Assembly (NCBI GenBank): GCA_004335835.1
Contig: RWJK01001468.1
Span: 8,935 to 27,244 of the forward strand
Source of the DNA: Scenedesmus sp. ARA3
Lineage: Eukaryota > Chlorophyta > Chlorophyceae > Sphaeropleales > Scenedesmaceae
Reading direction: 5' to 3'
Length of the DNA: 18,310 bases
Of the stretch, positions 1-7,573 are shown piece by piece (position 1 is the stretch's first letter; each line of letters begins with the position of its first letter). Made by a program: the position numbers and the translations under genes. The notes below the pieces were generated by a model that saw only the letters and a program-made list of their open reading frames with translations, had not been told where the DNA came from and ran no database searches.

Positions 1-60
<60 letters not shown>
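1..60. repeat. Uninterrupted (GCT)20 triplet tract at window edge
   Basis: Twenty perfect GCT units run from the first base and may continue beyond the window. The frame of the following MYND gene is open through it as poly-cysteine, which is unlikely as real protein. It is more likely the end of an intron whose acceptor is the CAG at 64-66. The same triplet recurs in the permease introns and after its stop codon, so it is a general feature of this locus. Confidence 0.9.
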
Positions 61-66
61 ATGCAG

Positions 67-302
67 ATGCCAGCGACTGCAGGGCGGAGCTTGCTGCTGC
101 CATTGACGCCGACCCCAGCCTGCTGCAAGTTCTGGAGTGTAGCTTGCAGAGCACCTCTCACAGCCTGCAAGGCTCTTCAGCACCACCATCGGCAAAGCAA
201 TTCCCGACACAGATGGCTTCAGTGCTGCTACTTTCTGTGATGGATCATGTGGTGGCGTGTGTGCAAAAGTGGACCGAGAGCAGCGCCGAACAAATGCCAC
301 CA

Positions 303-336
<34 letters not shown>

Positions 337-1517
337 TGTGCTCTCTGCTGGTTACCTGCCTGAAGATCTGGGTGTGGTCTCTCACTGAGAAGCGGCAGCA
401 GCAGCAGCAGCAGACGGGGCCGCCACGCACCTACCAATCTGCATTATGTGCGATAGTGGCCACCAGCAACATGGCGTGTCAACTTGCCAGCTACAGTGCT
501 GGCTTTAGTGGCAGCGGCAGCAGCAGCAGCAAAGGTAGCGCTGCTCAAACAGCAGCAGTAGTGACACCAGGGTCAACAGCTGAAGCACATGCAGCAACTG
601 TGGCTCCGTGGGTGGCGGTACTGGCTCGCTGCTTGTTTGTGGCAGCAACCGTGCTTGAGGCAGCAGCAGGCGGCGGGACACCAAATTCGTTCAACGTAGC
701 ACCTGTGTTGGACAGCAGCACAAGCTCTGCTGGTACACTGACTACAGCAGGCACAGTTTCTGAATGCATGCAAATGCTGGAATACTACCTAGGCACAGCT
801 GGCCTGCCTGCTGCGGTGCTGCTGCAGCTGCAGCAGCAGCAGGCAGCAGCGCAGGAGCAGTTGCATAACCTGCAAGGTGGCCTAGAGGTGGGAGCAGCAG
901 ACAACGGCAGCGCAGCGCAGCAGCTGCGCGCGTTTGCGCAGGCAGTGGCGGGCCGCATCCCGCTCAGCAGCGCCTGCAACAACCCCGGCTGTGTGAGCCT
1001 GGCGCAGCGCAGCGAGCTGCTGCTGGTGGTAGGCAAGAGCTGCGTGTGCGGCAGGTGCAGGGCGGCAAGGTGATACGCAAGTTTTTGTCAAAAATCTGTT
1101 CTTACAGTGTAATCTTGACCCACCAGTGCACCCATCATGGGTGTACTGCTTGCAGTGCCAAGGGCACATCTGTGATGTAGCAAACATGTGACTGTAGTAC
1201 AGTGTACTGCTTGCAATGCCAAGGGCAAACATGTGATGGTGTGTTGCCTGTAGTGGTGCTGCAGCTTGTACCTTGGTGCAGATTACTGTGTGTGGTCACT
1301 GCTGTGCAGCCACTGCAGCTTACTGCGGCTTACTTGCGTCACTGTTGCCTACACCATGACCGCTGCTGCTGCTGTTGCCATCATTCGCAGGTACTGCTGC
1401 AAGACCTGCCAGGTGGAGCACTACAAGTGGCACAAGGCGCTGTGTAGGAGCAAGGCCCAGCTGGCAGCAGCAACAACAGGAGCAGCAGAGGCAGCCGCAG
1501 AAGCTTTTGCTGCTTAA
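67..1517 (+). CDS. MYND-type zinc finger protein, C-terminal part (5' end outside window)
   Basis: Exons seen: about 67-1069 and 1391-1517 (intron 1070-1390, donor AAG|GTGATA, acceptor CGCAG|G). The split AG|G codon restores the MYND finger exactly. The first pair is in CNNPGC. CGRC then gives the second pair, followed by a four-residue gap and YC, a three-residue gap and C, a seven-residue gap and H, then KALC. MYND fingers bind zinc and usually mediate protein-protein contacts; the partner here is unknown. The N-terminal side is Ala/Gln/Ser-rich with two polyglutamine runs (near 301-335 and 394-412) and some helical hydrophobic stretches, with no recognised catalytic domain. The stop TAA is at 1515-1517, after an Ala-rich tail. 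The left boundary is tentative: the frame is open to the window edge, and 67 is chosen because CAG at 64-66 is the first acceptor after the triplet tract. MYND finger call is firm; overall protein identity is unknown. Confidence 0.8.
1141..1228. repeat. Two direct repeats, 62 bp apart, in MYND gene intron
   Basis: GTGTACTGCTTGCA followed by (G/A)TGCCAAGGGCA occurs at 1141-1166 and again at 1203-1228. The spacer also repeats the words AAACATGTGA and GTGATG. The unit lies wholly inside the intron. It is a small local tandem duplication of the same style as the exon-spanning ones elsewhere in the window. Confidence 0.75.
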
Positions 1518-1835
1518 GCAGCAGCGGCAGCACCAGCAGAAACAGTGGCAGCGTCCGACACAACAGCAGCAGACACAGCATTAGCAGCAGCGATAGCAAA
1601 AGGTAGCTAAAGCAGCAATAGCAGAAGCAGCAATGGCAGGAACAGCAGCAGTGTCAGCAGCAGCAGCAGCAGCAGAGCCTCTCGGTTTGGAACCGATGCA
1701 ACATTAGCAGCATTAGAAGCAGCGGTGGCACCAGAGACAACAGCAACAGAAGAGGCAGCAATTCTCCTCGAGGGAAAGGAAACAGCAATAGCGCTGCTGC
1801 AGGCTATGCTCAGGGGGCTGTATTTGGATGATTGA
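1518..1835 (+). pseudogene. In-frame coding-like continuation after the MYND stop codon
   Basis: The reading frame of the last MYND exon continues past TAA 1515-1517 to TGA 1833-1835 with only one further stop, TAA 1608-1610. The translated stretch is Ala/Thr/Ser-rich and then becomes a more protein-like acidic and hydrophobic end, ETAIALLQAMLRGLYLDD. Much of it is imperfect GCA or AGC triplets, and such triplets stay open by chance. It may be a former C-terminus cut by nonsense mutations, a 3' UTR made of repeats, or a coding region with sequence errors. I see no donor before 1515 that would splice out both stops without breaking the MYND finger. Confidence 0.35.
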
Positions 1836-2292
1836 AAGCTGCCAGACTGTGAACAACGCTATAGGCTTGCAAGCATCACGACGGGAACACAGTCCGTTTT
1901 TAAGGTCAAGCAGCTAGTGATCATCAAGCAGCTAGTGATCCTGGCAGGTGCTTTTCTGGAACGAAAGCAGCAGCACAGCCTGGTTACATTTGAGATTTAG
2001 CAGGGGGGCGTGAACAATGTATCTTTCATGTGTCTGGTCCGTTGATGGTAACATGATGATGATATTGTGGATGGTCTTTGCACACTCTGAACTTCAGTGT
2101 CACTTCGGAAGTCCTACTAGTTCTAGTTGGTCAAGCTGAATGTAGCTCAAGTAGCGCTGCAGGCCGTCAGTACGCATCCTGTCATGAGGCTCTAGCAGCG
2201 TCAATAGTGGCCTGGTTTAGCTGCGCAAATGAATAGTGGACAGCCCAAGCCAGGCCAACGTATGTAGTTACAGTGCTTGATGCTTGCTAAGG
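1836..2292. other. Convergent intergenic region, no gene seen
   Basis: This lies between the 3' ends of the MYND gene (plus) and the GT92 gene (minus). No convincing ORF, RNA gene or TGTAA signal for the MYND gene is visible. It holds an 18-bp tandem duplication at 1906-1940 (core CAAGCAGCTAGTGATC, two copies). TTACA at 2265-2269 would read as TGTAA on the minus strand, but it lies far beyond the better GT92 signal at 2943-2947. Confidence 0.5.
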
Positions 2293-2500
2293 TCAAGGCA
2301 CACCCAGGCCAGCGCTGTCAAAGCAAGGGAAGCAAGGTTGCTGCGGTTGCTGCCCTCTCCAGCTTCCTGCAAACCGGCTGCAGCAGCAGCACCTGCGCAG
2401 GCTGCACAGGCGGCTGCCTTTTGGAGGACGCAGCTTTGGCCTGCTTGCAAAGCATGGCCTCGGCGACGCCACCACATTGCTGCAATGCGTTTTTCTTTGA
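2293..2500 (-). repeat. Third, most diverged copy of GT92 terminal exon segment
   Basis: Read on the minus strand, the segment carries CFASRPKLRPPKGSRLCSLR, matching FASRPRLRPPKGSHLCSLR in the real last exon of the GT92 gene (3021-3467). The Ala-rich part that follows is rearranged, and the frame ends at 2293 with an unrelated tail. It sits about 0.7 kb beyond the real stop codon and beyond the likely poly(A) signal, so it should not be part of the normal mRNA. It is the oldest-looking of three tandem copies. Confidence 0.75.
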
Positions 2501-2509
2501 TCCATGTAC

Positions 2510-2935
2510 TTCAGGAAGGGCCTCATGCAGTGGCTCACACGTGCTGGTGGCTCAGGCAACAGTGATCGCCATGCCTTGAAACATGCGACACAACGCCAGC
2601 ATCACTCTTGCTCAGCATATGCGCTGCTTGCATCTCCAGCTGCAGACTCCGCGGCACCGTCAGCGCCGCCAGCGCCACCACCATCTCCACTTTGCTGCTG
2701 CTGCTTTGGTTTCTGCCCTGCAGCATCCACAGCTCCTCCGGCTTCCTGCAAACCTCCTGCCGCACCAGCACCAGCACCAGCTGCTGCTGCTGCAGCCGCC
2801 AGCTGCTTGCTGCGCAGGCTGCACAGGTGGCTGCCCTTGGGGGGCCGCAGCCTGGGCCTGCTTGCAAAGAATGGCCTCAGCCAGGCTACCACTCTGATGC
2901 CATGCGCTGCGCTGTCCGGGAAACGCAACAGCAAT
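2510..2935 (-). repeat. Second copy of GT92 terminal exon and its 3' flank
   Basis: About 420 bp here match 2940-3350. The homology includes the coding end (Lys/Arg/Pro-rich block, Ala run, then the shared end SAYAEQE and stop, at 2602 here and 3021 in the real exon) and the 3' flank with GCAGTGGC and GGCAAC words. The minus frame 2940-2602 is intact for 112 residues. The copies differ by many substitutions and by the length of the Ala and Gln codon runs. No acceptor equivalent to the one at 3468-3473 is retained, so this is a terminal-exon fragment rather than a usable exon. Confidence 0.85.
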
Positions 2936-2942
2936 ATCATAT

Positions 2943-2947
2943 TTACA
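2943..2947 (-). terminator. TGTAA-type poly(A) signal of the GT92 gene
   Basis: The minus strand reads TGTAA here, about 75 bases after the stop codon at 3021-3023. TGTAA is the usual polyadenylation signal in volvocine-type green algae. Its placement marks the most upstream copy of the triplicated terminal exon as the functional one and leaves the other two outside the gene. Confidence 0.6.
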
Positions 2948-3020
2948 CGTTAACAAGGGCCCCACGCAGTGGCCAAGGCAACTATGATCATCATGCCTCG
3001 CATGCGATACAATTCCAGCA

Positions 3021-6000
3021 TCACTCCTGCTCGGCATATGCGCTGCTTGCATCTCCCGCTGCAGACTCCGCAGCGCCATCAGTGCCGCCAGCGCCATCAC
3101 CATCTCCACTTTGCTGCTGCTGCTGCTGCTGCGGTTGCTGCTGCTGTGCTTGCTGCCCTGCAGCATCCACAGCTCCTCCTGCTTCCTGCAAGCCTGCTGC
3201 CGCACCAGCACCAGCACTAGCTGCTGCAGCAGCCGCCAGCTGCTTGCTTCGCAGGCTGCACAGGTGGCTGCCCTTGGGGGGCCGCAGCCGTGGCCTGCTT
3301 GCAAAGAAGGCTCTGCTGATGCCTTGGCCCCAGCTGCAGGTGCTGTTGCTGATGCCGTCCACAAAGTCAAAGAACTCCCAGCCCTTGACGTTGCCTGCGC
3401 CGCTGCCGCGCGCGTGCTTTCCTGCAAACTCTGACCTGCTCTTGAGCACGTAATGGTGGATCACCAGCTGCAGTGTGTGAGGCAGTTGGCAGGGAGGGCA
3501 GCAGTGTGAAGGCAGTGCTCATGCAGCACCTCAGAACCGCACATACCATGGCAAGCAGCGGGAATTGCTGTGCAAGATAGCGGCTGCAGCTGCAGCTCAC
3601 ACAATACCCAGCAACTGCAAGGCTAGTAGCAGCAGCAGCAGCCTGCAAGCAGCTGTGCCGTGTGCAAACGCTTCCAAGGTTACCTTGTGCCACTTAGCAT
3701 GTTTCGTCTTTGGTCCTTTGAAAGGCACCCCGTCCACATCCACAATGGTGCGCCCTGGGCGGGGCAAGATCTCATGCGGCGTCATGCCCAGCCCTAAAAC
3801 GCCCCCGGTATTGGCCACCACCTGGCATGACAATGCAAGCGAGACAAGCAAAACCCATTCGAAGGGTGTTAGTGTGTGTTGTATGGCTTGCTGCTGCAGC
3901 ATGGTGACCACGCACTGCAGCTGCAAGGCATTAACAGGCAATAGGCCCAACAGGCTGCTGCATTGAGCAAGTGCTGCTTATGCACGGCGCACATCACGCA
4001 ACGACAGCACACACGCCTGCGTAGGTGACGGCGATGCACTGCTCACATGCACGCATGCACTCCCTGCAGAAACACAGCTGCTGTTCTCCTGGCCTGCCAG
4101 CCTCACCTTGACGTGGGTGTTTTCACCAACCTGCTGTGGCACGCATGCGTTGTAGCTGGCAAGGGGCCCAGCAGGCGGCCGCTGCTGCAAGCCGCTGCTG
4201 CCAAACATGACCCAGTTCACACCCAAAGCAGCGTGATGCTCATAGCCAGACAAGAACAGCGCCAGGCTGGGCCGCCTGCTGCTGCCCCAAGCTCCGTTGC
4301 TGCTGCTGCTGTTGTTGTTGCTGAGGCTGCTGCTGATATCGTTGAGCATGACACCGCTCGGTTGCGCGTCGGCAGCGCCTGCTGCTGCTGTTGTTGAAAG
4401 CTGCTCTGGCGGCTGCTGCTGAATCGCCCCTGCTGCAGCAGCATCGGGCAACTGCTGCTGCTGCTGTACAGCCCCTGCCGCAGCACTTGGCACAGCTGAG
4501 CTGTTGGCTGCTGCTGCTGCTGCTGCCGGCTGCCAGGCAGTAAGAGGCAGCCCATGCTGCGGAGGCAGCACAAAGAACTCATCTATATCAATGAAGGCGA
4601 GCCACCTGCACAGCACAGAGCAGAGCAGCAAACAAAAAGGTGGCGCAACTGTCAGCCCAAACTATCCAGCAGCGGTCAAGACGGACGCACAAGGCAGTCC
4701 AAGTTGCAGCAAAGACACCCACAGGCACCAGCTGTGTACAGCCCAAGCGCATGCGAAGAAAGCAGTAGTTGCGCGCGCTGCCGTGCCTGGCTCGTTGGCA
4801 AGCTGGCATCACTACATGAGGCAGCTGCTCAACTTGTCAGTAACAAAGTGTTACCTGTGCTGCCGGAAATGCTGCAGCAGGCATCCCTGGTATGCTTTGT
4901 ACTGGTTGGTCTCTGTGAAGATTGGGCGCGTGCGCGGCCTCCCTGCAGGACACACACCACAGCAGCACTGGTGAGATAATCGCAGCAGCTAGCTTGCAGC
5001 ATGTCATGACAGTCAAACAACAGCACACACCATGTACAGGCACGTGTAGGGGCACCCACCACGTGAAGGGCAACTCCAAAGCGCAGCGAAATGGCAACCC
5101 ACCTACACATTACTGGTAGTCAACCAGACCAGAGCTGATGTAATGCCACAACATGCTAGTCAAGCTGCACAATCATTTAACCCACCTACAAAGTACTGGT
5201 AGTCAACCAGCCTGGAGCTGATGTAATCCCACAACATGCTAGTCAAGCTGCAAAATTTCTGAACGCACTTATAAATTACTGCTGAACAAAAAGCCGAAGC
5301 TGATGGTCAAGCTGCACAATCATTCAACCCACCTACAAAGTACTGGTAGTCAACCAGGCCAGAGCTGATGTAGTCCCACAGCACCATCATGGCAGGCATG
5401 CTGCTGTTGTTGTCCATGATGTAGAACTTGCCCACGCCCAGCCACCTGCAGGACAGCAGCACGTCATGGCAGCAGCAGGAGCATATACTTCTAAGCGCTG
5501 CAGAGGTCGGAAACAGTCACATGTAGACAGCCAGCTTGCCCACACCCAGGCACCTGCAGGACAGCAGCAGCATGTGCTGTTGGATGCTGATTCTGCACAT
5601 ACGCTGCAACCGTCAGATGCACATATGTGCAGCAGTGAAGCACAGCTGCGCGTGTGGTGTTGCAGCTACATATAAAGAAGCTCATTAAGCAGCGTGCTTG
5701 CTGTGCTGCAGCGGGTCAAAAACGGTACATGAACGTTACGCATCAAGTTCAAATCTGCGGCCGCCTTGCTGCTGCGTACGCGCTCCTGCAAGCAGTACTG
5801 CTTGCAGGACAGGTCAGGCGATGGCTTGAGACGCCAACAGTAACTCCTTGGCTGTTGCACCGCACAACCATGGTCCTGCCAACCATCAACAGTCGCACCA
5901 CACACTATCAGGCAGCTGCACTACCACCAAAAGCATGAGTCATACCCTGCCCAGTTGTTGCTGTCACCTGTGGTACTCAATCCAGTAACGCAGGTCCCGA

Positions 6001-6437
6001 TTCTGGTCCTTGACTACTGCGCAGATTGCCATATAGCCCTCAGGCCACTTTGAATGCTGCGCATGCAACACATCTGCAGCTGTCAGGCTGCCATTCAAAC
6101 GCCCAGCTGTGCTGCTATCTGCCCCTGCAGCTGCTGTTGCTGCTCCTGAACCATCGCCACCTGCCGCTGCTTGCTGCTTCTTGTGCATCATGTTGTGCAG
6201 GTCCTGGTGCTTTTGGCGGTGCAGAGCATCAAGCATCTGCTGCTGCTGCAGATGGATGTGCTCAGGCATAGCAGGGGGCCTCTCTCGCAGGAAAGGCCTG
6301 TGCAAGAACGAGTGTAATGCTTCGACATAGTGCTGCTTGATGGCTCGCCGCGCTGATGCTGGTCCTGCAAGGCTGCCGCTGATGATTATGATGTACACCA
6401 GCCATGCTGCAAGCGCCTGCCGCTGTTTGCACAGCAT
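3021..6437 (-). CDS. Glycosyltransferase family 92 type II membrane protein, six exons, 584 aa
   Basis: GT92 enzymes are Golgi glycosyltransferases, known to add galactose in beta-1,4 linkage to glycan cores or pectic galactan; the acceptor here is unknown. Minus-strand exons: 6437-5968, 5445-5333, 4942-4855, 4605-4107, 3821-3684, 3467-3021; all phases agree. ATG at 6437 is followed by a signal anchor (about residues 8-26, VYIIII core), then a Gln/His stalk. Catalytic-domain landmarks: ICAVVKDQNRDLRYWIEYHR (about 138-157), FYIMDNNSS (164-172), FIDIDEFF (228-235, the acidic metal/sugar-nucleotide motif), NWVMFGSSG (354-362), THVK (387-390) and HHYVLKSRSEF (440-450). The order matches the family. 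Oddities: an Ala/Gln/Ser-rich insert of about 90 residues (246-336) between the acidic motif and the next conserved block, and an Ala/Gln-rich, likely disordered C-terminus. Exon 2 and the last exon are flanked by partial tandem copies. It is divergent from the CFAP210-like gene. Confidence 0.88.
5096..5325 (-). repeat. Array of decayed copies of GT92 exon 2 (3' part plus donor), ~83-bp period
   Basis: Three units start (low-coordinate end) at about 5096, 5179 and 5262, before the real exon end at 5333. On the minus strand each ends with the exon 2 block YISSGLVDYQY plus the donor region GTAGGTGGGTT. The unit at 5096 has a stop inside (TAC of Tyr became TAA). The unit at 5179 keeps the frame with Gly changed to Arg. 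The unit at 5262 is badly decayed. Between them recurs TCAAGCTGCACAATCATT. All lie in intron 2. Confidence 0.85.
5531..5574 (-). repeat. Partial copy of GT92 exon 2 acceptor side
   Basis: In intron 1, 108 bp upstream (in transcript sense) of the true acceptor at 5446-5450, the minus strand repeats CTGTCCTGCAGGTG followed by a version of the start of exon 2 (LGVGK). It then diverges. It retains a plausible CTGCAG acceptor and so could act as a decoy. Confidence 0.7.
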
Positions 6438-7573
6438 GCTTGCTGGATCCTGTAGCGCTGCTGCTGTTGGCGTGTCAGCAGCAGCCAGGGCACAACAACA
6501 GTTGAAGCAGCATCAGCTGCCCATGCATAGGTGGCCCTCGGCTGCTGAGGATCCTTATCAACCGTAGCAACTAATCCCACGACATGCACTGCTTCTCTTG
6601 AGACCACAGGTGGTGTTGTACTGGCTGTTGGACCCTTCCTGTTGGACCCTTGCTGTTGCTGTTGCTGCCGCTAGCCCAACCAGCACAAGCGTGGCGCGCA
6701 AGAGGGCGACCCGTGCAAATAGCTTATGATGTTAGGTTATCAACAGGGCGTTCCAGCCAGCGACAGATCGAAGCAACCACAATCGCACTGTTCAACCGCC
6801 ACTTTGTCCCTTCCAAGCGTGGCCCACGGCCTTCATGTCACATAAATTTAGCTGCTGTTTAAGACCTTCTGTGTAGATGCAGAGCAGAAGGCAACAGGTC
6901 AGACAGGTCAGACCACAACCCTGGTTTGCCACACCGCAGATCAGCTGCATGGGTGTTGCCGTGGTGATGGGATTGATGCCACCCGAATCGTCACACGCTC
7001 ATGTCTTCATGGCTTCTGTGTCAACACCCGCCTCAGGTACCTCCTTGAAGGCATCATGGTTCATGATGAAGCTCAACTGGCCAGCGCAAGGCTTGGGGGA
7101 GATGGCTTCATAAGTCAAGTTCTGGAAGGTCAGAAATATATATGTATTCACGTACTTCAATTTGTAAACTGCCAACCAGGGAACACCTATGCGGGGTGCA
7201 GGCTGCAGCTGCTTCACCACTACAGTACTGCAGCCCGCAACCACGACATGCAGGCGCCCTTGTTCCATCAGTTCAACTCTTGTTGAGACATTCTTGATCA
7301 TTTTTTGTCCACCACCCTGTATGTAGTAGTCGTTTGTTGCAGCTGCCGTCCTTACGCTGTTCAAGCCCTAGTTGGCACGAAAGTGACACAGCCAGCACTA
7401 CACAAGCCTCAATGCTGCTGCGCGTTCAACAACAGTAACGTACAAGCGTTTGAAGCGATTTCACTGAACATTCTGGCATTGCTGACTGCTCACTCGTGGC
7501 ACCACCATGCAAAGTTTCAGCCCAGCCGTGCAACCTTAGCTCTTGTTGGCAACATTCAAGTATTTATTCCGCT
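6438..7573. promoter_or_regulatory. Divergent spacer between GT92 (minus) and CFAP210-like (plus) genes
   Basis: This 1.1-kb spacer must hold the promoters and 5' UTRs of both genes. It is less GC-rich and much less repetitive than the rest of the window. An AT-rich patch, AAATATATATGTATTC, lies at 7135-7150, but I cannot tie it to a start site. No clear TATA box at the expected distance from either ATG is visible. One doubtful minus-strand ORF lies inside (listed separately). Confidence 0.4.
6999..7301 (-). CDS. Doubtful small ORF or stray exon, hypothetical
   Basis: From ATG at 7301 the minus strand is open for 100 residues (open upstream to at least 7364). I recognise no domain. Within it, the stretch from NLTYEAIS to NHDAFKE is bordered by a TTCCAG acceptor-like site and a GAG|GTACCTGAG donor-like site, so it could be a short exon. 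The opposite strand is also partly open. It could be a small gene, an unrecognised upstream exon of the GT92 transcript, or chance. No homolog is evident to me, so confidence is low. Confidence 0.2.
   Translation of the reverse strand: MIKNVSTRVELMEQGRLHVVVAGCSTVVVKQLQPAPRIGVPWLAVYKLKYVNTYIFLTFQNLTYEAISPKPCAGQLSFIMNHDAFKEVPEAGVDTEAMKT

Noticed and set aside
2608..3453. Long plus-strand ORF (281 codons) rich in Cys/Ser/Ala
   Set aside because: It is the antisense of the triplicated GT92 terminal exon. The open frame comes from biased triplets, and the repeated content is explained by the minus-strand copies.
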